64,000 nt of DNA from positions 17,502,603-17,566,602 of the forward strand of contig OX457027.1 in NCBI GenBank assembly GCA_949752745.1, in the 5' to 3' direction. Shown piece after piece: positions 15,201 to 26,282 of the stretch. Position numbers and translations under genes: made by a program. A model generated the notes under the pieces. It saw only the letters and a program-made list of their open reading frames with translations. It was not told where the DNA came from and ran no database searches. Each line of letters opens with the position of its first letter. Position 1 is the first letter of the stretch. Origin of the DNA: Protula sp. h YS-2021. Its lineage: Eukaryota > Annelida > Polychaeta > Sabellida > Serpulidae.

Positions 15201-18200
15201 CATAACGAAGTGTCGGACACATTCAAGGCATTATCCTACCAAGTTTAAAGCTGATGCGATGATTCATTCTGCAGTTACAGTGAGACGCATTTTTTCACGT
15301 TTTGACGTCACATGACGTCACACGTTGCAAAATATTGGTAAAATCAAAAGCATACGGCGGACCCATTCAAGACGTAATCCCACAAAGTTCGAAGCTGATC
15401 CGACTTGTCCATCCAAAGGAATTATCCTACCAAGTTTTAAGTTGATCCAACGTTCTAACGTCATATAACGTCACGCATTGTCCAATATATGTGAAATACA
15501 ATTCCAACCGGCGGACCAACCAAAGGCATAATTGCACCAAGTTTGAACCTGATCTGACCTTTCGTTCATGTTAACATAATCAAGTGTCTACAGCAGACGC
15601 ACGCACATACAGAAATACAAAACAAAATGGTTCCCATTTACGAGCTGTGTCACAAAACTAAGCTATCGTTACTACGGATATAAGGAGTTGCACTGTATGT
15701 ATCGTATCACTACGTTAGTTGAGTAAATAACTGGTTAGCAGCAGTCACCTAGGCTTGTGGGTGGGACTGATAGGTGGATTTCACTCTCCCTGGACTAGCT
15801 ATACTCCACTCACTCTGCAATTCTTGTAGCGAGGTATTTAGCTTCTCTCATCTCTGATTGGTTATTTGGATCAAACAATAATTTTACATTTGAATTCTGC
15901 CATACATGGTTGGCTAAATTTGCAGTTCGTTAAGTGAAGCGCTGCAGATGGACATAAAGGTCGGACCAATGTTAAAGTGTTGCATCACAGGGAATTACTT
16001 ACAAAATGATATACACTGAGTGACGAACAAAAGCGACGGAGAAAAGCAGAAGATACTGTCCGATCAAAAGCCGGACAATTGCAGGAATAATTCTGGATTG
16101 CGCCATGGCGCATCGATTTTCTATACGGCACGCGACTTTCCCAGATGGCAAACAAAATTTTTCAGCATGAACAGTTCTGACGTGTGTTTCAATACGGTAG
16201 GCTTTAGAAGATTGTTCAAATGAGGACGCATCATGGCTCGAAAATGGCGCATATTTTTTAGTTTTTTTATTTTTGCCTTGCGCCTTTGGGAAACGCCGCT
16301 AGATTTCAAGAATTGTCCATGCAATCGTTTTTATCTGAGACACAATTATGTGCCTTCTCAAAAACATTTAAACGCTCAGAGAAAATTTTCTTTCTTCCAT
16401 GACAGAAAGGTAGCCAATAAAAGCCACAACCACTAACCCCCCCCCCCCCCCACACACACATTTATGATAATTACTTCTCTATCTGCCTTTGATCATTTTA
16501 CATATATTACATAATACATAAATTATACCGAATACTTAAGTGCTGTCACCTTTTTCAAATAGTCGAGAATTGCTGTGTTTTAAGGTTTGTTATGTATATT
16601 CGCATACACACCTATGAGAGAGGATTCCTTTATATCTTCCTTCGTCTGCACGATGATTTCCGGTAAGTTTGATATCGGAACACACACATCGGTTGTTAGC
16701 GCCTAATTAAAACATTAATACAGGCATGTAAATGATATAAGCGAACTCTACTATGCTGAGGAGGACCTCGGGTCTTTCCAGAAAATATAATGAAATATAA
16801 TGGGTAGTCTGACACCGAAGGATGAGTAAACTTTGTAGACTCTGACGTCTTCAATTATCTCCGAAATGTTAAGTTAAACAGAAATCGCTCGTGCTGAAGT
16901 TATTTGATCTGGAGCACTTAGATATACATGCAAATCATTATTGTGTGAACAATCTACATTTAGGAAGCTACCCTGGACCCAGGCCGCAGGTTGAGGCACG
17001 CGTAGAAGGCATTGTGTCTGGCCGTCCACAGCCGCTTTCTGTCCTCGGGATCAGAGGCGTATTCAAAGTCTGAGCCGCCATTCATGTGTGCTATCTCACC
17101 TGTAGGTGGATGATAAATAAACACGGGCGTCTGTATTAACGTCACAGCTTCACCGAACAAACTCCGACTCGGCGAATTCTTAACACACTGTACATGCTAA
17201 TGACATTATTCTAACAGCGGAATCTCAGCGAAGCTCCAACTCTAATATTTAAAATATAAACATCACTTGTAATCCTTTAATTCCAATTTTACATTAACCT
17301 TAAGGTACTGCACAAAGGAAACCCCTCCACCGGACGATTTACAAAAGCTCTGACACGATGCTTTACGTACCGACTTGTTTTGCCTGGTCTACAAGCTCTG
17401 ACACGATGCTTTACGTACCGACTTGTTTCGCCTGGTCTACAAGCTTTGACACGATGCTTTACGTACCGACTTGTTTCGCCTGGTCTACAAGCTTTGACAC
17501 GATGCTTTACGTACCGACTTGTTTCGCCTGGTCTACAAGCTCTGACACGATGCTTTACGTACCGACTTGTTTCGTCTGGTCTACAATCTTTGACACGATG
17601 CTTTACGTACCGACTTGTTTCGCCTGGGCTACAAGCTCTGACACGATGCTTTACGTACCGACTTGTTTCGCCTGGTCTACAAGCTTTGACACGATGCTTT
17701 ACGTACCGACTTGTTTCGCCTGGTCTACAAGCTTTGACACGATGCTTTACGTACCGACTTGTTTCGCCTGGTCTACAAGCTCTGACACGATGCTTTACGT
17801 ACCGACTTGTTTCGTCTGGTCTACAATCTTTGACACGATGCTTTACGTACCGACTTGTTTCGCCTGGGCTACAAGCTCTGACACGATGCTTTACGTACCG
17901 ACTTGTTTCGCCTGCTCTACAAGCTTTGACACGATGCTTTACGTACCGACTTGTTTCGCCTGGTCTACAAGCTCTGACACGATGCTTTACGTACCGACTT
18001 GTTTCGCCTGGTCTACAAGCTCTGACACGATGCTTTACGTACCGACTTGTTTCGTCTGGTCTACAATCTTTGACACGATGCTTTACGTACCGACTTGTTT
18101 CGCCTGGGCTACAAGCTCTGACACGATGCTTTACGTACCGACTTGTTTCGCCTGGTCTACAAGCTTTGACACGATGCTTTACGTATCGACTTGTTTCGCC

Positions 18201-21200
18201 TGGTCTACAAGCTTTGACACGATGCTTTACGTATCGACTTGTTTCGCCTGGTCTACAAGCTTTGACACGATGCTTTACGTACCGACTTGTTTCGCCTGGT
18301 CTACAATCTTTGACACGATGCTTCACGTACCGACTTGTTTCGCCTGGTCTACAAGCTTTGACACGGTGCTTCACGTACCGACTTGTTTCGCCTGGTCTAC
18401 AAGCTCTGACACGATGCTTTACGTACCGACTTGTTTCGCCTGCTCTACAAGCTTTGACACGATGCTTTACGTACCGACTTGTTTCGCCTGGTCTACAAGC
18501 TTTGACACGATGCTTTACGTACCGACTTGTTTCGCCTGGTCTACAAGCTCTGACACGATGCTTTACGTACCGACTTGTTTCGTCTGGTCTACAATCTTTG
18601 ACACGATGCTTTACGTACCGACTTGTTTCGCCTGGGCTACAAGCTCTGACACGATGCTTTACGTACCGACTTGTTTCGCCTGGTCTACAAGCTTTGACAC
18701 GATGCTTTACGTATAGACTTGTTTCGCCTGGTCTACAAGCTTTGACACGATGCTTTACGTATCGACTTGTTTCGCCTGGTCTACAAGCTTTGACACGATG
18801 CTTTACGTACCGACTTGTTTCGCCTGGTCTACAATCTTTGACACGATGCTTCACGTACCGACTTGTTTCGCCTGGTCTACAAGCTTTGACACGGTGCTTC
18901 ACGTACCGACTTGTTTCGCCTGGTCTACAAGCTCTGACACGATGCTTTACGTACCGACTTGTTTCGCCTGGGCTACAAGCTCTGACACGATGCTTTACGT
19001 ACCGACTTGTTTCGCCTGGTCTACAAGCTTTGACACGATGCTTTACGTATCGACTTGTTTCGCCTGGTCTACAAGCTTTGACACGATGCTTTACGTATCG
19101 ACTTGTTTCGCCTGGTCTACAAGCTTTGACACGATGCTTTACGTACCGACTTGTTTCGTCTGGTCTACAATCTTTGACACGATGCTTCACGTACCGACTT
19201 GTTTCGCCTGGTCTACAAGCTTTGACACGGTGCTTTACGTACCGACTTGTTTCGCCTGGTCTACAGTGGCGCCCTCCGATCCGTGGAACTCCAAGAACAG
19301 CGTGGGGGTTTCTCTCAGCGACAATTTACTGTACTTGTTACACGCATGTATTTGTACTTCATCCAGAAACTCTGAAAAGTAAAAATAAAACTTGTGGACA
19401 ACCTTGTGAGCATTCGAAGAAGTATTCAAAGTATTCAAAGAAGTATTCAAAGTATTGAAAGAAAGTACCCTCTGTGGCAGTATAACTCACGTGTTTACTG
19501 CATCAAAGACTAGAAAACACAGACGATTTGAAACTTATCCCTTTTTGAAGATGAGTTTACACCACCAGTGACTGTGTATATACAGAGAAACACACAACTG
19601 AGAATGGGACATAGTAATAGTTTTTAGCGAGAAGTTGAAGTCCTGACCTATTCTTGCGACAGGGATTCCGCTCTGTAGCGTCATCACGGTGGTGTCCACC
19701 GCTGATTGGACATCAGGGAACCCACACACGGCAGCCACCGTCTGTAAATACATCAACGCTTTACGACAACGACGACCATATTGGGTGGCACCTGCCAAAG
19801 GAACAAGTGGGAAGAATACGGTAAAACAGTAGTAGCTTTCCTAATCATGTATTCCACAAGAACTCACCTTACAGGCTCGTGCTACCAGTGTTCTGGACTG
19901 CGTGAGCTATTTCGGATCATTCCACTCGTTCGTGTGCTTTTACCATGATATATACATAATGATTAAACTAGAGCAGTGTACATAGCCCACATATTCCCCA
20001 CTGCCCCCCCCCCCCCATCATCAGTTAATCAAGAGCTGAAATTTTCCAAGCCCAGTTGGTGCATTTTCCTTGGACGCACCCGGCCCATGTACAATACTGA
20101 TCTGTGTTTGTTCCCATAGAAGCTACATACCAAGTTTCATTAATATCCTTGCAGCAGTTTTTAAATTATCGTGTTAACAAGCTGTTGATGACAGACCGAC
20201 AGATCGACACCCGGTCGATTCGCATATATCCCCCCCCCCCCGGAATATACTACGTAACTCGCACTGGGTTTAACTCAACACTCCGGTCAATTATATTATT
20301 AGAAAAACCATTACCGTCCTTTTGATTTGGAAGTATACCGGATAATAGCACAAATTTGTCAAAACGCATACATGTTTTTGGCGAATCTCAAAATGGTTGA
20401 GGACCATCGAGAAATCGTGCTTCGTATATCTGTACGCGTTCAAGACTGTTAGAACTAGTGTTTTTTGTGTTAGCGTTAAAAACTGAGGTCTTAATTTTTT
20501 GGTTCCGCCAATGTTCTGGTAAATCACCATAAAAGGAGATAGGCAGGCCAGACTAGTATAAGGACCATTCATGTTACACCTGAAACGATCCAGTCTAAAC
20601 TCTCAGTAGTAGGGTTTTGAAAATTGGGAAAAGTTTATTTATTTACTTATTTATTATTTACTTTATTATTATTGCTATTTTTTATTTATTTTTTTAATGG
20701 GGGATGGTAAAAATTTCCGCCATTTCATTAGTTTTCGTGAATGACAAGTAACGGTAACAGTAAAGTAGTGCAAGTACCGTAGTAGTACTAGTGGTAGTAC
20801 TAGTAGTAGTACTTCCAAAGTTGTCCAGCGCCCATACGTGGCCACATGCATACATATGGACTGCGCAGAAGCCCATAACAGGCCACAAAAGGTCACAAAA
20901 GCCTTACTAATTTCAACACTTACTGATTCTGGAATACCATAGAGTTTTAACGTTGCTTTTGTGATGAATCCCAATGTGCCTTCGGAGCCCACAAACAAAT
21001 TGGTCAAGTTATATCCAGCCGATGTCTTTCTGAAAAATAGAAAACCCGTCTCACTATGTGCCTAAAGGTTGATCACTCCACAATGTTTTTTCAAGATATT
21101 AAATTGCTTGCAAATGCATGCAACGCAACTCTTCTAAGGCAGGATTTCAAAGAATGACTTTGTAAACCGGTAGGACACTCTGTTTCACATATTTTGTCAA

Positions 21201-22919
21201 GTGGAAACATAGTTTTATAGTAGGCTGATATTTGTTCACAGGCACATGCCCATCAATGACACCTCCCTATACATAATGATAACACCACACGAGCAGAAAG
21301 ACAGATCCGAAAAAACCCTCCCGCAGCCTGCAAAACTGGTAGCACGAGCCTGAAAAAGTGCAAGGCTAAGAGAGGGTTTTGTGTGGTTTTATTTCTATTT
21401 CACGATTTTTTTATACAAATATATTAAGAGGTCTTTTCGCTCCTCTGTAATATGTATTTCTCAGGTTTTATTTCAGCACGTACTTTGTTCTCCTGCCTTT
21501 ACCAGCTGTGTGAATGACGTCACCATTGGCCAACACCACCTCCAGGTTCATGACGTTGTCCTTCATCGTTCCGTAGCGCACGGCGTTCGTGCCTGATGCG
21601 CTAGTGGCCGCCATGCCACACAGCGACGCATGCGCTCCCGGGTCTAACGCAAAAATATTTTACTTCCGTTGTCATTTCAAGAACGTATTCGACAAAATGA
21701 ACCGCGCAGAGTCAAGCCTAAATGCTGTAGACATGGGCCATTACAACCATCGACTAGCAAACGATATGCAGTTGAATTGTTTACGAGTTCTCAACATATA
21801 TCAAAGACAGAAGTTTCACACATGTTTCCACGGAGAAAGCTCACATATTCTTTACTGCATTTATTTACATTAAACATGCATACCGACAGGAAACCAAAGA
21901 CCAGTGTCCCTGAGGTAGCTATTTAGCATCTCCCTCGTCACTCCCGGTTGTACGGTCACATCAAAATCTTCTGCATGCAAATTCTCAATTTCTGCCATCT
22001 TTGTGAGGTCAAAGCTTACTCCACCCTGTAATTTAATGTTACGATAAATAAGACATAAGTTAACTTACGTCCAGTTACGATACATTAGTGATGACATAAG
22101 ATAAATTAGACATAAGTTAATGACAAATTATACATATTTAAGCTTCGCTAAATTAAGGCAAAAAAGTCCAGAAACGAGCCGGTGACAGACAACTAGAGGA
22201 GGAACTAAGGACACGGATTTGCAGCGGCAGGTCAGTTCTCTAGAGAGCTATTAACTCACGGGTGGGGCGGTTGTCCCTCCTTCCAGTCCCGTGCCTGTGC
22301 CAAATGGAACCATAGGCAAGTTCTTCTCGAAGCAGATTTTAGCACAAGCACTGACTTCTTCGGTACTTCGAGGAAAAACTACTATTTCTGGTAAGGACAC
22401 CCTGCAAATTTAATGAAAATATCCTGAAGTGGTTTGCATTTATATCTAGTAATGAAAGATCCCGACAACAAGGATTGCTGTGTGCTGTTTGGAAAGTGAT
22501 TCTTTCATCAACTATTATATTATATATATATAACAGTTGATATTACAAAACGGACGCATTCACTTGGGAACATAAAAATTTTTTACTTTTTTTACTACCT
22601 CATCAATATGAAAATTAAGTGCGCGATTGTAAAGGCATGCCTCCAGGTCGAAGTAGAAATTTAAAACCTGGTAAAACAGCATTTTAAGAAACGAAGTATT
22701 AGATCTTGATAAAAAGTTTAACTTGTGACATGGAATTATTTAGCGCAAGGTGCCTGCAGAATTGTGCTTTGTTCTTTTATTTAACTATTTAAAACAAAAA
22801 CTATCTGCGCATAATTACGGAAAATAGGATTCATCTCGTCCATGCTGTTCTCGTAGAGCTTGTGACGTAGATGTATTCTCACTCCCCACCACAGAAATTA
22901 AGCTTTCCACCACACTGCT
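9074..22919 (-). CDS. LDHD: D-lactate dehydrogenase, mitochondrial (FAD-linked), 5' end not located
   Basis: The protein oxidises D-lactate and related D-2-hydroxyacids to 2-oxoacids, using FAD, in mitochondria. Exons in transcript order: 22919-22819, 22401-22260, 22025-21884, 21643-21484, 21029-20924, 19741-19648, 19371-19243, 17099-16972, 16702-16612, then either 11780-11669 or 10746-10635, then 9242-9074 with TGA. With one alternative exon these give 457 residues in a continuous frame; the human protein is about 507. Landmarks in order are REQHGRDE, the FAD-binding [70 protein letters not shown], the metal-binding GHVGDGNFH and [13 protein letters not shown]. Spacing between blocks matches human LDHD at each junction checked. 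The exon for the N-terminal targeting region was not found upstream. It is convergent with PSMD7. Confidence 0.95.
9520..9790. repeat. Degenerate GC-rich minisatellite in LDHD intron
   Basis: A ~30-40-bp phrase like TTATAATGTGGCGCCACTCTGCGCCCC recurs about six times with differing spacers. The three overlapping ORFs here are compositional artefacts. The rest of the intron (9243-10634) holds T-rich tracts near 10147-10166 and no recognised gene. Confidence 0.6.
10635..10746 (-). CDS. LDHD: LDHD alternative exon C (GHVGDGNFH segment)
   Basis: A 112-nt exon with acceptor TACGTAG and donor GTGAGT. It encodes [19 protein letters not shown] and then a diverged helix ending ANRVA. The His-containing GHVGDGNFH motif forms part of the catalytic metal site in this family. 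It has the same length and same entry and exit phases as exon B at 11669-11780, and about 24 of 37 residues match. Either one, but not both, keeps frame with the last exon. Confidence 0.93.
10890..10950. repeat. Poly-T/poly-G tract in LDHD intron
   Basis: A T run, a second T run and a G run follow one another. The ORFs through it are poly-Phe/Gly or poly-Lys/Pro and are not genes. Confidence 0.9.
11170..12410. repeat. Duplicated LDHD segment, copy 1 (X-Z with exon B)
   Basis: This stretch matches 13560-13870 (X) and 15640-16430 (Z) in the same order. Shared blocks include AACAATAACAGG, GATACGAACACAGTGCAACTT, GTCACCTAGGCTTGTGGG, the exon B 3' half, GCGCCATGGCGCATCGATTT and a CGCCTTTGG..AATGCCGCTA segment. 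Here X and Z are contiguous. In copy 2 they are separated by repeat Y. Confidence 0.8.
11669..11780 (-). CDS. LDHD: LDHD alternative exon B (GHVGDGNFH segment)
   Basis: A 112-nt exon with acceptor TTATGCAG and donor GTGAGT. It encodes [19 protein letters not shown] and then a segment ending ATRIA. It is intact and in frame with its neighbours, and is the mutually exclusive partner of exon C. A nearly identical, 5'-truncated copy lies at 15814-15877. Confidence 0.93.
12540..13280. repeat. Degenerate ~190-bp tandem repeat in LDHD intron
   Basis: The phrase AAATGAGGTCAAAATCGCTCTAA-GGTTT-CAGATAACAC-TGACC followed by GACCTAGAAAAT-GGTCAA-GTTCAGATCACGAAGTTACC recurs three to four times with diverged spacing. 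No coding potential. Confidence 0.6.
13560..16430. repeat. Duplicated LDHD segment, copy 2, split by repeat Y
   Basis: X (about 13560-13870) and Z (about 15640-16430) match 11170-12410. Between them lies a second copy of repeat Y (about 13870-15640), also found at 7490-8990. This order suggests a local duplication followed by insertion of Y. It contains the truncated exon at 15814-15877. Confidence 0.75.
15814..15877 (-). pseudogene. Truncated third copy of the LDHD alternative exon
   Basis: The 3' half of exon B (from its DPNNQ codons through the GTGAGT donor) is repeated here essentially unchanged, but the homology stops just upstream. The GHVGDGNFH codons and the splice acceptor are gone. 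It belongs to a larger duplication (X-Z block). It cannot serve as an exon as it stands. Confidence 0.85.
17341..19264 (-). repeat. 48-bp minisatellite, 40 copies, spanning an LDHD 5' splice site
   Basis: The GACACG core recurs every 48 bp from 17352 to 19224 with no indel: 39 steps, 40 units. On the LDHD sense (minus) strand each unit reads GTAGACCAGGCGAAACAAGTCG, then GTACGTAAAGCATCGTG and so on. In the exon-proximal unit the first 22 nt are the true exon end (19264-19243) and GTACGT is the true donor. By hand count 34 of 40 units keep GTACGT; six have ATACGT or TATACGT instead. Variant units recur in ~5-unit and ~11-unit blocks (higher-order repeats). Because 48 is divisible by three, long ORFs appear in three frames; these are artefacts, and the LDHD frame hits TAA just past the donor. 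Confidence 0.97.
19243..19371 (-). CDS. LDHD: LDHD exon whose 3' end is the first minisatellite unit
   Basis: The acceptor is TTTTCAG. The exon encodes [17 protein letters not shown], then [13 protein letters not shown], and ends VDQAKQV plus one base before GTACGT. Joining to 17099-16972 restores exactly the same 17-residue spacing between HGS and NG as in human LDHD, which confirms the donor choice. Confidence 0.95.
19742..20923. other. LDHD intron, no further gene seen
   Basis: Contains poly-C tracts (near 20003-20015 and 20230-20240), a TTTATTTA-rich stretch at 20630-20695 and a short GTAGTACTA repeat near 20780-20815. No exon or known element was recognised. Confidence 0.5.
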
Positions 22920-24900
22920 CTGGTAACAGAAAAGATTATCCAGGGACAATGACCCAAATTTATTTAGACCAACATCTGGAACCGTTGTGATAAAATAGCG
23001 CAGTGTGCTTGGCCTAAATTAAGACTCAAAAGTGAACACATCTTTGTGGCAGACCGTCGATGCTGGGATGTCCAGTCAATTCTAGTTTGCGAAAACATAA
23101 GCCAACAAGACCGTCAAGTTACGGTGCCCAGGTTGCGTCCAAGTAACAAAACACGTACTGGCACTGCGATTCTATCTTATATTTTACACATCCTCAACAT
23201 CAATTTCGTTCTGGGCTGCTAATTCTAGCTTGTGTCTATTCCATAAACGACATCATAGTTGAATAAGGTGCAAAGGTGCCTTAGCCATTTTATTCGGTGT
23301 TATTGTGGCTTTAGAGTGGGGGAATCAGTATAAATGTTCTGAAACATTTCCTGATACTTTTTCAAACTTTCAAATTGGGCCTTATAGCTTCTGAGAACTT
23401 CTTTAAACCAAACTCACCAATCTCGATGCAAAATAGGTGAATGTTTATCATTATCTCACAAAGTGTTGCTCCGTCAATTTTTGAATCATTTCAGAAATAA
23501 TAAATAAACAGGGTTGTGTATCACCAATATATGCACACATATATTCACCATGCAAATTTCTAAAAGCCCTGGCCTTATAGTTTCTGGGATCATGTCTGGA
23601 CAAAACTCCGGTCTCGATGTACAATGTGTAATTATTTGTATATTTTTTAGAAAGAACATACGCAACATTCTTAAGCCGACTTGAAAAATAATTAGACGGT
23701 GCAGATCTGCACCGTATATGCTTTCACTATGTAATATTTCAACGAGATTGACCTTATAATTTCTGACACCTTGTCTCGAGTCTCGATCTATGCAAAGCGT
23801 GTAATTTTTTAGGAATTGTTGACAAAGTACTGTGGAGCCAATTTTTACCCATTTTGCAAATAATATAATGTTCTACATTTTCAGTATATATTTCTTGCGT
23901 AAAGTTTAAAAAGGATGGGTTTCTGAGCACTTTTTAAAAGAAAACTCCCAAGTCTCGCTGCATAATCTACCCATTTCCAACAAAGTTCAGATCCTTAAAT
24001 TTTACGTCAATTTAAAAATAACAAGACCGTGTGCATCTTCAATCCAGATATTGCCACTGAATACAGTTTAAAAAAACTGGGACTCGAGTGGTAAATTTTA
24101 TCATTTTAGGGCAAACTGTCGATCGTAAATTTCTGGCCCAATATAACACGACGTATGGGTGTGTGTGTGAATGTGTTTGTGTGTTTCTAAATACTGGCCT
24201 AAAAGATTCTGAGTGGTATCAGGACAAATTAGACAAACAGGAAGAACCTTCTTTTATAACTTGTACCTTTTTTTACACAGTTATTAAAATCCTTTAATTA
24301 AGTACGTCTTATGCATTTGTGGTTCTATGAATGAAAAATTACAGTTTTCAAGCGGCATTAATTGAGAAATCAAGTTACGTGCAATTCAAGTCGTTACAAT
24401 TATTGCACATCTGGAGTGTGTAATTGAAAAGCCCCACCCTGACCAATCGTTTAATATGTCAAGCAACATGGGATTTATTGGGGATATAACCGACTCAAGA
24501 AGATGTTTGGACGTTGTTGATAAGTCAAGCAACGAGTCTGAGTTTATTTCAGTTTGTAATTTGTACAGGGACAGGTATGTAGAGTCGTTAATAGCACACA
24601 GACCCGAATAAGTAATTACTGAACTTCTATCATGTAGAATAAATAGAATATAAGTAGAAGTTACAATGACATGCCATTAATTTACAGGAAAATAAAAAGG
24701 CTATAATTTTATAAGTTCTTTTTGAATTGTGATTTCAAGTTTAAATTGTAGGGAAATGATGTAAAATATTGATAAATTAGCTGTGTATTTGCTGTGGCGT
24801 TAGTAGTATTGTACAGAATTTGTAGAAGTTCGAATAGAAATGGTAAAGTTGTTATAAATTTGTATTAATTAATAAAGAAGAAGTAGAAAGAACTGTTTCT
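22920..24900. other. Region upstream of placed LDHD exons; degenerate satellite-like monomers
   Basis: Between about 23290 and 24290, diverged monomers share phrases such as CCTTATAGTTTCTG, TGTCTGGACAAAACTC, GTCTCGATGTA and ATATATTCACCATGCAA. The same phrases occur in the 38.5-39.6 kb array. The missing LDHD first exon should lie here or further right, but I could not find it. 24300-24900 is AT-rich and featureless. Confidence 0.45.
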
Positions 24901-24940
24901 GGTGTCCTTTACCGCTGTTCAGTTACACTCTTGTCTGACA

Positions 24941-26014
24941 AGGGTGTAGGACAACAGACCAACGGACAACTGACCAACGCTTTAATGAAAAACACAGACA
25001 ACTGAATAACTTCAAGATATTTTGCGGTTTTTTTTGTCGCTAGAAAATGCCAAGAGTTGGGCTTCAACCCCGATCCGACGACTGTCATTACCGACTTTGA
25101 AATGGCAGGGATGAGTGCGATTACTGCGGTATTTGTTCCACACGTTAACGTTCACGGCTGTTCCACTTGACGCAGAGTACGTGGCGGAAAGTGCAGTAAC
25201 TTGGGCTAGTACCTCTGTACCGCGCTTCCGAAAACTGTGTCTGTACTGCGGGATGCTAGATGGATTGGTATTTTTGCCAGTCGACAAAGTCGCTGAGGGA
25301 ATTGAATTTATTCGGGACGCCGCCCCTGACGAGATGTAGGAACTCATTTCCTACTGCGATCACACTTACGTCACCGGCACTTTTCGTCAGGTCCGACCAC
25401 CACCATGGAATGATGGTGGTGGTCGGTACTGCTACCTGCAATTCTCCACCGCGTTCCCCTGATATTTGAGACGGAGAAGTGGAATGTCCATGACATAACT
25501 GTCGAGGATCATCATCGCACCAACAACTTGTGCGAAACGTGGAATCGTGCATTACTTCACCTGGTAGGCCACAAGCGCCCTACATTCTTCACCACCGTTG
25601 TGGCTCTTCGAAAGGATGCGGCTCTGGTCGTGACCAAGATCATGCAAGACGCACTTGGCCAACCACCAAAAAAGCGCACAAAGCGCAATAACGCGGAATT
25701 CCAAAGGTGCACCCAAGCTCTGTTGGAAGGATTACGCCGAAGGACGTAAAACGGTACAAGACTTACTGACAGGAATTGGACACAGTGTTCGTTTTGGACA
25801 GTAGTTCTTTTTCTTTTTTGTGAAGCAACAGTGCCCCCATGACATATTGGAGTACCCTCCCGCGAGTGATAAGTAGCCTGTTGAATTTATTTCTCATGCA
25901 TTTAGCAGCATGCGGGAAGAAAGAAACAAATAAAATAAAAGAGTTGGTCATTTGCCCGTTTTTTTTTTCATTAAGGCGTTGGTCACTTGTCCTTTGGTCA
26001 ATTTGTACGTACCC
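24941..26014 (+). mobile_element. MULE-type DNA transposon remnant
   Basis: The 9-bp target duplication TGTCTGACA is exact at 24932-24940 and 26015-26023. Terminal inverted repeats of about 75 bp align through GGACAA-TGACCAACGC-TTAATGAAAAA. Inside, on the plus strand, lies a broken MULE transposase: FNPDPTTVITDFE-MAG, then VDKVAEGIEFIRDAAPDEM with a stop, TYVTGTFRQVRPPPW, and a frame change to HHRTNNLCETWNRALLHLVG. At 1,074 bp with at least two frame breaks and internal losses it is inactive. Confidence 0.9.
25030..25749 (+). pseudogene. MULE transposase pseudogene
   Basis: This is a partial transposase catalytic region. It holds the ITDFE motif with one DDE aspartate, and the HRTNN-CE-WN motif characteristic of animal MULE-related transposases. 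Interrupted by an in-frame TAG after APDEM, a TGA after the TAFP codons and a frameshift before the HHRTNN segment. The last open stretch ends at 25749. Confidence 0.85.
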
Positions 26015-26282
26015 TGTCTGACAATAAAAACAGTACAATACTACAAGCATGCTTACACACCATTTTCTGTTAGAATGGCATCCAATTATAATGGTGCACT
26101 TTAATAATTTTATCGATCATGAGGGCAATCCGTCTGAGGCCATTAATGTTTAGAGGGCAATTCGTCTAGAAACCATTCTGAGTACTTATCTGGACAAAAC
26201 TCAAAAGTATCGCTAGAAAAATGTGGAAAATTTTATCCACTTTCAATAGCTACTGATCCGTCAGTTTAATGACAACAACAAC

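Noticed and set aside
17289..19458. Long ORFs of 633, 692, 452 and 210 residues in three frames, looking like repeat proteins
   Set aside because: They are by-products of a 48-bp repeat divisible by three. Two strands and several frames are open at once, the LDHD frame stops in each unit, and LDHD exon phase places this in an intron.
21040..21484. A missing microexon between two LDHD exons
   Set aside because: At first the phases did not match. Extending the upstream exon past GTAAAG to the donor GTACGT at 21483 adds GKGRRT-K and restores both phase and the human spacing, so no microexon is needed.
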